Positions 13,354 through 23,050 of a stretch of 64,000 nt of DNA are shown here, in pieces (position 1 is the stretch's first letter; each line of letters opens with the position of its first letter). The position numbers and the translations under genes were made by a program. Location: assembly GCA_949751835.1 (NCBI GenBank), contig CATKHK010000081.1, positions 62,001 through 126,000 on the forward strand, written 5' to 3'. Under the pieces are notes generated by a model. The model was not told the DNA's origin. It worked only from the letters and a program-made list of their open reading frames with translations, and did not search any database. This stretch comes from Blepharisma japonicum (Eukaryota > Ciliophora > Heterotrichea > Heterotrichida > Blepharismidae).

Positions 13354-13854
13354 CTAAAATGGTTGAAAAATTGGGTTACCAGTCATATTGGAAGTAAAAG
13401 AACAAAATGGCTGAAATAACGAACAAAAGAGATTAAATTGCTGATAAAAAGCATTATAATCGTCTGCAAGAGTTTCTTCCGAGTTGGCTTTACTGCTTAA
13501 TAGTTTCCCCGATTTTTGGTCTTCTTCTTTGCTCTTTTTCCCACGATTGATCGCAATCGTTTTGAATTTTCCCATTTCCACAAAATTTTCGTTCTTAAAC
13601 CATGCCTTTATTGCATCTTCAGTAAATCCTGAGCATTTTCTGAAAGTGGCATTCAATTTTCGAGCCAGTTTAATATATCTAGTCTGCTGCTTAAATTGAA
13701 TGCAACCAAGCATATAAGGAACTGGAATATACTTAATTGTAATAATTAAATATGAGATTTTTCCTTCCTCAAATTCATTCTTCAGAAGCTCGATGGTTCC
13801 CTCAGTGAAATTATTTATTGTAAACCAGCAATGTCTGGATCTACCTTTAGTCAT
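13354..13854 (-). CDS. Rep-like fossil of CRESS-DNA virus type (endogenous viral element)
   Basis: Open frame of 166 aa whose first ~100 residues resemble the HUH endonuclease domain of the replication initiator (Rep) of circular single-stranded DNA viruses. The opening RSRHCWFTINNFTEG matches Rep motif I in context, followed by a 'GCIQFKQQTRYIKLARKL' stretch like the motif II neighbourhood and a segment like motif III ending in 'EMGKF'. There is no superfamily 3 helicase domain; the rest is a basic linker and an Asn/Gln/Phe-rich tail. Only the N-terminal part of a Rep is therefore represented, and its conserved motifs look eroded, so activity is unlikely. I treat it as an old endogenised copy. 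The frame has stayed open, so later use by the host cannot be excluded. The similarity is by eye only. Confidence 0.6.
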   Translation of the reverse strand: MTKGRSRHCWFTINNFTEGTIELLKNEFEEGKISYLIITIKYIPVPYMLGCIQFKQQTRYIKLARKLNATFRKCSGFTEDAIKAWFKNENFVEMGKFKTIAINRGKKSKEEDQKSGKLLSSKANSEETLADDYNAFYQQFNLFCSLFQPFCSFTSNMTGNPIFQPF

Positions 13855-14208
13855 GTATGGTATTAAATATCTAATAAATCATAGCAATAAATTGTCGACT
13901 ATTTATTTAATTGAATTATCTATTAAAAATTGAATGATAAAATTTAAAAGAATTGACTCAATGCAAAATATTTGAAAATAATCTTTTTTTCAATTATCAG
14001 TATTAACATTTTACCATATTATAAAAACATAATTTTTGATCAAATTCAATTAATGTATCAATTTGTAACAAAGACCTGCAATTTTAAGAAAAGCTATGAA
14101 ATACTTAAATTGTTTTAAATTGTAAAGTTTAACTTGTTGAAGCTGATTATTTGCTTATAAAACTGCCTAATGATTCATAATCTATGCTATTTATGATATA
14201 TTTATATA
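13855..14208. other. AT-rich intergenic region
   Basis: 354 bp between the Rep-like fossil and the first zinc-ribbon gene. It is very AT-rich with several oligo-T runs. I see no gene, RNA or repeat. Confidence 0.5.
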
Positions 14209-14706
14209 TTATTGAGTTCCGAGAATATATTTTTCTATATAATGATCATAAAAATATTGAAACATATCAGCTAATTCTTCAAATGCTGATCCCAGAGGCC
14301 TTAAATAATTACTAATCTGCTCCAAAGTATAATCTCGATTATAGCAAAACTTTAAGGCTTTTCCAAGTCCCATTTTTTGTTCCATTGGAGCATTTTTAAA
14401 TATAGCTTGCAGCTTAGAAAGCAGTTTATACTGGGACCTTGCAGCTCTTAAGCTAATTTCATGAATTCTATGCCCTATTTGTGTTGTAAGAAGGATTCCA
14501 TATTTTCTCAAATTGTTTAAAGAACTTTTAATTGGTGTTTTTTCACCTCTTAAATCTATATTCTCAATAGCAGTTCTAGGGAATTTAACTGGTAATTCTT
14601 CAGCACATATTTTTTGGCATTTATTACACAGAAAAACCTCATTTTTAGAATAAAAATATGACCGCTTAATTGGATTCTTGCAACCTACACAATCATCGTT
14701 AAACAT
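14209..14706 (-). CDS. Zinc-ribbon protein, tandem family member A
   Basis: 165 aa, family not recognised. An N-terminal zinc ribbon is made of C6-x2-C9 and C27-x2-C30 type pairs (DCVGCKNPIKR, then LCNKCQ). A variable acidic to basic linker follows, then a helical C-terminal region. That region contains RDYTLEQISNYLRPLGSAFE and DMFQYFYDHYI, conserved in members B and C. Two ribbon cysteine pairs plus a basic middle region suggest nucleic-acid or protein binding, but no function can be assigned. Just upstream of the ATG lies GGGGCTTAAAA, nearly the same as in member C, perhaps a shared promoter or leader element. The frame contains no TGA and no visible intron. Confidence 0.75.
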   Translation of the reverse strand: MFNDDCVGCKNPIKRSYFYSKNEVFLCNKCQKICAEELPVKFPRTAIENIDLRGEKTPIKSSLNNLRKYGILLTTQIGHRIHEISLRAARSQYKLLSKLQAIFKNAPMEQKMGLGKALKFCYNRDYTLEQISNYLRPLGSAFEELADMFQYFYDHYIEKYILGTQ

Positions 14707-14851
14707 TTTTAAGCCCCAAATATATTATATTTATTATAAAACCAAAATAAAAGCATTAAATATTTATATTTATTATATTAAATATCTAAATTTTACTTTA
14801 TTAAAATTTAATATTAATTTTTAATGTCCCCCTTTATTTATCAATTATTTA

Positions 14852-15397
14852 TTAGTCAATAGTTTTAGCTAAATGGTTTTTATAAAAGCTTTCAATAATG
14901 TCGACAAAAGCTGAATAAGGAAATCCTTTCGGCCTTAAGAAATTATTAATTTGTTCTAAATTATAATCTCTTTTCGAACACAATCTCACAGCTTTTGCGA
15001 GTAGTAGTCGTTTCTCTTTTGGTGTTGTATTGTTCAAGCTTATAATTTTTTTCTGCAATTTTCCTTCTGTCTTTGCTTTTCTCTGAGCTTGATCAGTAAA
15101 TCTGCAACCAATCTGCCTTACCAAATGTGTTGTGTATTTTCGCAGCATTGTACATCCAGCCCATTGGCTCGCAGTTTTAGAAGCTTTTTTTTCTTTTTTC
15201 TCTTCTGAATAATTGACTTCAATGTCATTTTCGGTCTTTGCTTCAGGCTCTTCTTCTAAATACTCAACATAATTAGAATAATCTGGAGGAATATTAGGTT
15301 TCTCAAAGGATCTTTTGCAATTCAAGCACAAGGCTGAAGATTTTTTGCGAAACAAAATAGTCCTTTTTATTAAATCACTGCACCCCTCACACTCCAT
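14852..15397 (-). CDS. Zinc-ribbon protein, tandem family member B
   Basis: 181 aa when started at ATG 15395-15397 (MECEGCSDLIKR). An upstream in-frame ATG at 15475 would overlap member C's 3' end and adds residues absent from the paralogues, so the inner start is preferred. It has a zinc ribbon of CEGC and CLNC pairs, then a long acidic, Lys-rich linker and the conserved C-terminal block (RDYNLEQINNFLRPKG, then DIIESFYKNHL). Its start lies only 7 nt after the stop of member C. It lacks the GGGGC leader seen before members A and C. Either it is co-transcribed with C, or its promoter sits inside the C coding region. Function unknown. Confidence 0.68.
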   Translation of the reverse strand: MECEGCSDLIKRTILFRKKSSALCLNCKRSFEKPNIPPDYSNYVEYLEEEPEAKTENDIEVNYSEEKKEKKASKTASQWAGCTMLRKYTTHLVRQIGCRFTDQAQRKAKTEGKLQKKIISLNNTTPKEKRLLLAKAVRLCSKRDYNLEQINNFLRPKGFPYSAFVDIIESFYKNHLAKTID

Positions 15398-15404
15398 ATT
15401 TTTA

Positions 15405-15911
15405 TTAATCTCTATTAATATAATTATCATAAAGGTCTTGGAATAAATCAGCGAGGTTCTCAAACGGAGGGCCATTCTGTCTTAAATATGTATTAATTTG
15501 CTCTAAATTATAGTCGCGGACATAGCAGGTCCTTATCGCTTTCACCAAATTTTCTCTAGTTTTCTGGCTTGCTTTATCATGTAAATCTGCTAGTTTTTCA
15601 GCCAATTTATATTCTTGTCTGGCTTTTCGAACAGCTGCAGCTGTGAATCTATTTCCGATTTGCTTTGATAAATGATGGGCATATTTTTTCATTTTGGTAA
15701 AAGTGTTGAAGAATCTCTTCTTTTTCTGCTTTCTGAAGTGTGGATACTTTAGGTCTTCTGTTTCAAAGAAAGAATCTTTTGATATTGTTTCAGTGGACTC
15801 TTGGATAGAAATGACACTTTTGCAATTAGAACAAAGGGAATTAGGATTTTTCGAGTATAAAATCGCACGCTTCACTGGATCACTGCATCCTGCACAATCA
15901 GAACTTAACAT
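15405..15911 (-). CDS. Zinc-ribbon protein, tandem family member C
   Basis: 168 aa. The N-terminal ribbon has pairs in DCAGCSDPVKR and LCSNCK. A linker with acidic and then basic clusters follows, then a helical region TKMKKYAHHLSKQIGNRFT and the conserved end YNLEQINTYLRQNGPPFENL with LFQDLYDNYI. It is the most regular member of the triplet and probably closest to the ancestral form. The GGGGCATTAAAA leader directly precedes the ATG. It ends with TAA, 7 nt before member B. No homologue is recognised outside this cluster. Confidence 0.75.
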   Translation of the reverse strand: MLSSDCAGCSDPVKRAILYSKNPNSLCSNCKSVISIQESTETISKDSFFETEDLKYPHFRKQKKKRFFNTFTKMKKYAHHLSKQIGNRFTAAAVRKARQEYKLAEKLADLHDKASQKTRENLVKAIRTCYVRDYNLEQINTYLRQNGPPFENLADLFQDLYDNYINRD

Positions 15912-16008
15912 TTTTAATGCCCCTAAATAATATTTTTAATCGGTGGTTAATGAATAAGGATTTAGTGAAGCTGAGACAATTTAATAAAGAAATTTGTAAA
16001 AAATGCTC

Positions 16009-16135
16009 AGCAAACTTTTTTGAGAATTAAAAAGCTGATAAAGTAAATTAGTCTTTTTCCCTTTATTTCAATTGAATTATAGTGCATTGGCAAGCCCCTG
16101 AAATAATTCAACTTAATAATGCTACGTAATGGCTT
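16009..16135. repeat. 127-bp direct repeat, left flank of gap
   Basis: Identical base for base to 16236-16362, beginning AGCAAACTTTTTTGAG and ending at GGCTT directly against the N run. This is most simply the same locus present at both contig ends. Confidence 0.95.
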
Positions 16136-16235
16136 NNNNNNNNNNNNNNNNNNNNNNNNNNNNNNNNNNNNNNNNNNNNNNNNNNNNNNNNNNNNNNNNN
16201 NNNNNNNNNNNNNNNNNNNNNNNNNNNNNNNNNNN
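16136..16235. other. Assembly gap (100 N)
   Basis: Exactly 100 undetermined bases, a conventional scaffold placeholder rather than a measured distance. Confidence 0.99.
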
Positions 16236-16362
16236 AGCAAACTTTTTTGAGAATTAAAAAGCTGATAAAGTAAATTAGTCTTTTTCCCTTTATTTCAATT
16301 GAATTATAGTGCATTGGCAAGCCCCTGAAATAATTCAACTTAATAATGCTACGTAATGGCTT
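16236..16362. repeat. 127-bp direct repeat, right flank of gap
   Basis: Perfect copy of 16009-16135, starting at the first base after the N run. After it the sequence continues into unique DNA (TTACAAATTTATAAG). Confidence 0.95.
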
Positions 16363-16705
16363 TACAAATTTATAAGTTCAATTTCTTTTAAAATGTGGGT
16401 TTGGATTCAAAATATGCAGAGTGAATAAAAATTGCTTATTTCCATAAATTTTTGAAAAATTCTTGATGCAAGCTGAATAAAAATATTCTTTATGATTAAT
16501 GAGGAATAGAAAATCTATTATATTCTATTGATACACTTATATTAAGTGTTAATTGTTGAATACGATAACAAGCATATATGATGGTGTGGCTAAATTTAAG
16601 TAAATTAAGGAGAGAATAACAATTAAAAAAATTAAAAATGAAACTTATAATTTTCGAATTTTAATTTCCCTAAGCAAATAAAAACTAATCTAAGTTATTT
16701 ATATT

Positions 16706-18847
16706 TTATGATAAATACCTCAAAACTGTGAACATTATTTTTTCTGGAGTGCTTGGCTTCGTTAAAAAATCTGTCATTCCACAGTTGAAGCCATTTTTTA
16801 TGTCTTCATCAGAGCTATAAGCAGAGTACCCAATTATATAAGGCAAGCTTTCGATTTCTCCTTCCATGAAGAGTTTGTTAATTTTCCTTGTTGCATCCCA
16901 TCCACTGATTCTAGGCATTTCACAATCCATTAAAATTACTTTAAACGGTTGCTTCCTACTATCACTTAATTTGACTAATTCAATAGCAGCTTCTCCATTG
17001 AGAGCTTCAGCATAGCTAATTCCAAATTTTTTCATTATAGAGGCAAGTATTTCTAAATCAAACTCCATATCATCGACAATCAATACGTTTGGAGAAGGAT
17101 TTTTTATATAAAATGCAGAAGGATGGAATCATTCAAAATGATTTACGCTTATTTCGCTTTGGATTGATTCATATTGCTCACTTCGAGATGGGTGATCGAA
17201 AAGATCGATTAAAAACCAAAACCTGGTGCCTTTGCCTAATATTGATTTAAATTGATATGGCTCACCTCCAAGTTGCTTTACTAATAAATTTGAAATACAC
17301 ATACCAAGGCCACACCCTGGGCAGTTAAGATGAGGAATATCAAAAGATTTGAAATTGGTAGTCATCATTTGAACTATAGCATCATTCATGCCAACACCTG
17401 TGTCTTCTACGCAGCATTTTAACCTATTTTCAGCAGATTTTATTAGGCAAAGCTCGATTTTTCCAGCAATTGTGAATTTCAAAGAGTTACTCAGCAAATT
17501 CAGAATGATTTGGCTAAATCTTAAAGGGTCAGTAAAAACCACTTCTGGGAGCTCTGGATCAATTCTATAACAAATTGATAAATTTTTTTTTGAGGCTTGA
17601 ATCTGTATTAAATCGAACACATTTTCTATGATTTCTCTGATATTGCAATAAGATTTGTGTAAAGAAAAATAACCAGCAATGATTTTAGAGTAATCTAATA
17701 AATCGTTTACCATTGAAAGCATCAATTTTGCAGAAACTGATATAATCTTCAGTTTATGCTTAGCTTCATTTTCTAAGTTCACTTGGCTGTCTAGTATTTC
17801 ATTGGTAAAATGGATAATGGAATTCATTGGGGTTCTCAGTTCATGAGAAACAGTTCTTAATAAAAGAGTCTTCATTTTATCATTTGCTATGTTCCTTTCA
17901 AGCTCTATTATTTGGCTTGCATCCCTAATCAACACGAAAAGTGCTGGCTTCTTTTCCCATTTAATATATGTTGCTTTTCATTCTAAATTTATGTTTCCAC
18001 TTAGTGAGATTCCAAGAGTAACATCTTGGCTCTGAGGGTGTTCAATTAAATAGCAGATGTCTTCAATAAGATTATTAGACTCACTTAAATTTGACATTTT
18101 CTTGCCTTTTATGTATTCAATTCTAGACAAAAATGAATATAAACTGCTTGAATTTACGTTAAGTAGTTCCAGTGAGCGAGGATTATAAAATTTAATTTCA
18201 TAATCTTCAGAAATAATTATTATTCCATCAGGAAACGACTCAGTGATTGCATTGAGCCGATCCTTCGAAACTTCTAGCTCCTTTCTATACACAAAGTGCT
18301 CATATGATATTTTTGTCAAGTGCTGATAGCCTACGTTGACAAGTCCCATTATCAGCCAAACTGAGGCATACGGTATAAATTCAGTGGACTCTGTAGAGCT
18401 ATTATGTTCAAAAATCACATTGTGGAAATGCCACAGATAAAGCTGCTTTAAAACCAAAAAATTGAAAACTCATTTATTCTTGATTATAAAAAACTCAAAA
18501 AAGAAAGAAACTAAGGTAGCAGTTAACTCCAAAATTCCAGTCTGAGGCTTAAGATCAATTCTTGAGTGATAGATCAAAAATGCGTTGATATACTCTGCAA
18601 CGAAAAATGAAACCATAACCTTCATTGCAGGTGACTTACTTTGCGTGAGCTTGATGATATAGTAAACAACCATATGCAGTAATGTTTGAGGAATTGCAAC
18701 TGTCAGAAAAAACTCTGCTGGCGAAAATAAGCTCAAAACAACTTTTAGTAAAGTTGATAATAAAAGGGCAAAGTCACAAAATTTTACTAGAAGCTTATAG
18801 ACATCTTCAATTTGTTCTTCGGCCCATAGTGATCTTGTGTCTTTCAT
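16706..18847 (-). CDS. Hybrid histidine kinase (copy 4, divergent)
   Basis: 713 aa from ATG 18845-18847 (MKDTRSLWAEEQIEDVYKLL), chosen because it aligns with the starts of copies 1-3; an in-frame ATG at 18883 adds 12 residues. The N-terminal helices are followed by a PAS-like region (ITESFPDGIIIISEDYEI and following). The HisKA motif TVSHELRTPMNS, N box LLNLLSNSLKFT, G1 VEDTGVGMND and G2 GCGLGMCIS are all present. A linker leads to a receiver with VLIVDDMEFD, acceptor Asp in ILMDCEMPRISGWDA and Lys in LTKPSTPEK. All catalytic residues are present. It is clearly more diverged than copies 1-3 and lies on the opposite strand to copies 2 and 3. Internal TGA codons are Trp. It ends TAA. Confidence 0.92.
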
Positions 18848-19471
18848 TGACAATTTAATATTTATATTATTAACTATTACCAATAGCTCGGATTCTATTA
18901 CAAATATTTAATAGATAAATTATTATTGAGAAAAGAATAATTATGGAAAAATTATAAGAAGCTATTGGAAAAACTTCTTCATGATAAACAGCTATTTATA
19001 GCAATATGATAACTTTTTGATCGTTAATTAATTTGCGATATTTTTGAGACTATGAAGCGGGTTGTGATGAAATTTTGCATTAGTAGCTCTTAATTTATTT
19101 TTTTAAATCAGAAGATCAAGGAGCATTGCGTTTATTTTGCATATATATGTTTATGCTCCCACACATTTTACGAAGGAATAATTCAATTTAAGAATAATGA
19201 CTTTGTTGCAAGATTAAATTTTATTATTTATCATTTAGTGTACATTAAAACCATTTAAGAATTAAAATATCTTCATAGTTTTACGCCATTTTGTCCAGTT
19301 CTTTTTTAATTTCGCCTTTTCTTATAATCTTATTAATTTCTCAAAAGCACATTTGCTGTCCAAGAATTTACAGTCATTTTATGTTTGCATAATGATTTTA
19401 AATTATTATAAAAAAATTCTTTTAAAATTTGCTGCAAAAATTAACTGCTATGTGGATTTTAATAAATTAAA
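18848..19471. other. Divergent intergenic region
   Basis: 624 bp between kinase copy 4 (minus) and the CK1-like kinase (plus). It is AT-rich with no frame or RNA gene seen, and should hold both promoters. Confidence 0.5.
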
Positions 19472-20737
19472 ATGACATCCGATCTAATAGGAAATCGATT
19501 TCAAGTTATATCAAAAGCTGGAGAAGGACAATTTGGGAGGGTCTTTCTATGTACGGACTTAAAGACCCAAAACCAATGTGCAGTAAAAATCCCATCAGTT
19601 TCAAATAAAAATAGCTTTCCTCAGCTACTGAACGAAGGCAAAATTTTAAAGGCAATACAAGGAGGAATTGGAATTCCAAAATTTATTAAATTTAGTAATA
19701 ATGAAGACGAACTATTCTTAGCGATGCAATATTTAGGCTCAAATTTAGAAGAAAAGTTCACAAGATGTAACAAAAAGTTTTCACTAGCGACGGTGCTCAC
19801 CATAGGGGAGCAGCTATTAGATAGGCTTGAATATATCCATCGCAAAGGATACATTCATAGAGACCTCAAGCCACGCCAACTCTTATTAGGCAATGGATCT
19901 GATTCTTCTACTCTCTATGTGATTGATTATGGCCTCTCAAAACAGTATATCCAAAAATCAATGAACTTGCATATCCCTTATACAGAAGGCAGACCCTTTG
20001 AAGGCACCGCATATTTTGCGTCACTGAATACTCATATGGGAATTCAGCAAAGCCGACGAGATGATCTCGAAGCCTACATATATATGCTTGCATATTTTTT
20101 GAATGGTACTTTACCATGAATTGCTGCAGAAAAAACAAATAAAATAACTGAAAGGCAAATCAAGCTTATGAAAAGCAGACTTTCTTCAACTGGTCTGTTT
20201 TTAGACAAGCCAGAAGAGTTTAACAATATCTTTAAATACATCAGAAACTTAGAATTTGATGCAGAGCCTGACTATGATTATATCAGAACTCTTTTAAATT
20301 CCATAAGGATGAAAAATAAATTAGTAGGGGTGGGCTTTGAATTCAAACCACATCGCAAGAAAAGAGTCCTAAAAACTTCAAGTGTAAAGCTTCCGAAATC
20401 CCATAAAGTTCTGGCTGAGGTATCAAAAAGCTTTATTGTTGCTGAAGAGGACAAAGAAAGCTCAAAGAGCAATGGAAAAGGAAACTCTTCTTATGAAACC
20501 TATCCTCTGACTCCTAAAAAGAATTTTGAAGGAAAATGCATGTGGATTGACGATGACTCAACACTATGCTTGCTTTCCCATCCCGAAATCAAAGATAGAA
20601 GCATTTTAGTCAGCAACAAAGAAAAAAGCCCAGAACTCAATAAAGAAAATTTAGTTGATGCTGAAACAGTCCCAGTTTATCGAGAAGAAATTGTGGTGGA
20701 CTCAGAAAGAGATAAAGCAAGCTGCAAAATTTTTTAA
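19472..20737 (+). CDS. Casein kinase 1-like Ser/Thr kinase with CAAX-like tail
   Basis: 421 aa with one TGA read as Trp (GTLPW, a conserved CK1 position). The kinase domain covers about residues 6-290. It has glycine loop AGEGQFGRV, ATP Lys39 (CAVKIP), helix C Glu about 55, catalytic HRDLKP (Asp131), DYG at about 152, and the CK1 hallmark block EGTAYFASLNTHMG followed by QQSRRDDLEAY. The residue normally Asn after HRD (HRDxKPxN) is Gln136, which is unusual for an active kinase and may alter metal binding. The C-terminal ~120 residues are a low-complexity, Ser/Lys/Glu-rich tail. The tail ends ...DKASCKIF, i.e. Cys plus three residues, a possible prenylation box that would place the kinase on a membrane. 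Ciliates have many CK1 paralogues, so the exact substrate is unknown. Confidence 0.88.
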
Positions 20738-20825
20738 AACTAATTGAGACAATAATACACAAGAAATTGTTTAAATTAAATGATTATTAATTTAACCCAT
20801 TTATAGCAGCAATTTTCATATTTAA

Positions 20826-21722
20826 ATGAAGCTGGTAGTTTTATTGCTATTTTTGGGGGTTGCATCTGCATTGAGCTGCAATCCTTATGGAGTTGCTGCA
20901 ACAGTAGACGCTAGTGTGTATTCCTGCAACAATATCACAGTATCTCGTGCAAATTATCAAATTCTTAAAAATATTACTAAATGTGAAACACATGTGACAC
21001 CTTATAATTTATGCATATGTCCAGCTGATTATCAAGGAAAAACTTGTCAAGGTAAAAGACAGACTTCTTGTATTCTTTCAATGATTTCGCCTACCAGTGG
21101 AGATTGCGATACAGGCGGAAATTATAACAGCAAATTAAAAGGGTTCCCTGTATGCATGAAGGTTGCTATGGATTCAGTCGCTTCAATTGTAATCCAATCC
21201 AATTGTACAACACAAACAAATGGGCCGTCAATTGATTCTTATTACTTGTCAATGACTGATATAAATGAAACGCAAGTTGTAAAAAACTACACCTTTAAAT
21301 ATGAAGTCAATGATGGCAAAGTTTACTCCTCTGGGCCATTAAGTGCATCCGTTTCTACTAAATTTATAGACTATAACCGCCCCACAAGTTATAACGGAAC
21401 TTTACAGGAAATAGTTGGCGCTTCCGCAGTTTTAGGCTCGCAGACTTCAATCAGCTATAATTTAAATAGGGTTCCAAAAAACTGCTTAAATAGTGGAAGA
21501 CTTTATTATCAAGTCTGATATGATGGGAGCTTAAATTTTGTTACAAGTAATATTCTTAGAAGTACAATGGATGATCAGAACTGATCACCTCCTAATTGAA
21601 ATTCCAAATTCCCAACTGGACTAGTTATTGGGCTAACAGTTGGGCTATCAGCTGCTCTCATTATTGCTGTCCTTATAGGCCGATACTATTATATTCAGTA
21701 TAAGTTGAAGAAAGAAAACTAA
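20826..21722 (+). CDS. Type I membrane protein with EGF-like Cys motif
   Basis: 298 aa with TGA as Trp. A clear signal peptide (MKLVVLLLFLGVASALS) is followed by an extracellular region with about ten cysteines. It includes an EGF-like CICPADYQGKTC and many N-glycosylation sites (NIT, NCT, NET, NYT, NGT). A single transmembrane helix (GLVIGLTVGLSAALIIAVLI) and a short basic cytosolic tail (YKLKKEN) end the protein. It is probably a cell-surface or pellicle glycoprotein; the ligand is unknown. It belongs to no family I can name. The gene follows CK1 by 88 bp on the same strand and ends TAA. Confidence 0.75.
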
Positions 21723-21768
21723 GGTATAATTAAGTATAAATAAATGATAATTGACATATAATTCCAAG

Positions 21769-22222
21769 ATGGTTGATGAGCCTCGCAAGAAAAAGCAAGC
21801 TGAAGAGCAACCTTTTAGGTCACCAATTGCTGATCCATTTGCAGAGAGCTCTCTTTCTAAAAAAATAGTGAAGGTTACGTCAAAGTGTAAGGGTTATTGT
21901 AGTTTCTGAAGGAGGATTGGCAAAGAGAGGAGTCAAAGAAGTGGTAAAAGCGCTGAAGAAAAAGAAGAGAGGGATCGTAATTTTGGCAGGAGACATTACA
22001 CCTATTGAACTGGTGGCTCACATTCCTGTCATTTGTGAGAATAATGGGAATCCTTATATTTATGTGAAAACCAAGGATTACTTGGGAACTGCTTCACTGA
22101 GTAAAAGGCCGACCACAGTTTTCATGCTTTCGAGACCTCCAAAGGCTCATGATCTGAAGGATGCCTATGATGAACTTTATGAGGAAATTTCAAACATAAA
22201 CCCATATTTACAAGACAAATAA
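21769..22222 (+). CDS. NHP2: H/ACA snoRNP protein NHP2 (L7Ae family)
   Basis: 145 aa after removal of a 16-nt intron (21887-21902) that changes the frame. The basic N-terminal arm is followed by KKIVKVTSKF, then the L7Ae core: AKRGVKEVVKAL, IVILAGDITPIELVAHIPV, CENNGNPYIYV and SKRPTTVFML. The last two motifs are the kink-turn RNA-binding and specificity loops of NHP2/SNU13. The length and the C-terminal AYDELYEEISN extension fit NHP2 better than SNU13 (about 128 aa). NHP2 is a core subunit of the box H/ACA particles that guide pseudouridylation of rRNA, and of telomerase RNPs. The start at 21769 lies 46 bp after the preceding stop. Confidence 0.85.
21887..21902 (+). other. 16-nt intron
   Basis: GTAAGGGTTATTGTAG in NHP2. 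Removal joins 'KVTSK' to 'SEGGLAKRG' through a split Phe codon and shifts the frame by one, as the conserved L7Ae core requires. Confidence 0.9.
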
Positions 22223-22420
22223 GTTAATTATGTTTGATCGTTGAATTAGTAAGTCTCATAATCTTTTATTATTTTACTTATTTAGTGCATTTATTTTATG
22301 TTTTTAGATAAAATTCATTAGCATTTCAAAATTTTTATGTGACAAATAAGAAAAAGATATGAACTGGCTACTTAAAACTTATGGTTATGATATTTAAATG
22401 ATAGAAGTAAATAATTGAAT

Positions 22421-23050
22421 ATGAACAAAAAAATCAAGCAAAGCCATGCTAAAGGCTTAAATCTTGCCAGAGCCCTTTCAAATCCAGAGATTTATACAAA
22501 TGTTCAGCCATCTGCTTCAAAACGCAGCCCTTCTACATGAAGCATTGATACAATTACCCCAGATACAACCCCCACATCTAAAGGCCCAACCAAGCCAGTT
22601 CATATCTTGAATTTGCAAATCCCAGTCAATATTTCGCCTACTTCAAAGTGCAAAAGCACTAGAACCCCAAAAGTTTGCGAGCTGAACTTCCATAAATCAA
22701 ACAGGATTTTGCAAAAAGAAACCACGACAACCCGAAATAAAGTAACTTCTGACTACTCAAAAACTGAAGAAATTCTGAGGGTAAAAGAACAAAATTCCAT
22801 ACTGCAAAAAACAATTCTAGAGCTGATGGGAGAAATTGAAAAAACTAAAAACGAAAGCGAAAAAATGAAAGATGATGAAAAAAGAATGAAGGAATTAACC
22901 TCACTGATTAAAAAAATTGCAAAAGAAAATGAAGAATTGAAAAAGAAAGGGAAAATAGTTGGGAAAACTAAAAGACATATTGAAGAGATGATGGATGGGT
23001 TTAAAGAGCAGTTTTCAAAATATTTGTCAGCAAGGGAAAGCGAAGGATAA
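22421..23050 (+). CDS. Short coiled-coil protein of unknown function
   Basis: 209 aa with one TGA as Trp (SPSTWSIDTITPDT). The N-terminal ~110 residues are Ser/Thr/Pro/Lys-rich and probably disordered. Residues ~110-190 form a Glu/Lys-rich coiled coil (EEILRVKEQNSILQKTILEL and following). The start is ATG at 22421. No family is recognised. It could be a scaffold or cytoskeletal linker, but nothing specific supports a role. Confidence 0.65.

Larger units (their letters stand above)
15912..16705. other. Intergenic region containing an assembly gap
   Basis: Non-coding AT-rich DNA between the zinc-ribbon triplet and kinase copy 4. It includes 100 N and two identical flanks. After removing the artefactual second copy the true distance is shorter than it appears. 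No gene is visible. Confidence 0.6.

Noticed and set aside
14209-15911. Zinc-ribbon triplet as the remaining genes of the element that brought the Rep-like fossil
   Set aside because: There are no shared flanking repeats and no replication or capsid-type domains, and the genes look like ordinary host tandem duplicates. Adjacency alone is not enough.
16009-16362. Terminal repeats of a mobile element
   Set aside because: The copies abut the N run exactly and are identical, which fits a scaffolding overlap better than an element.
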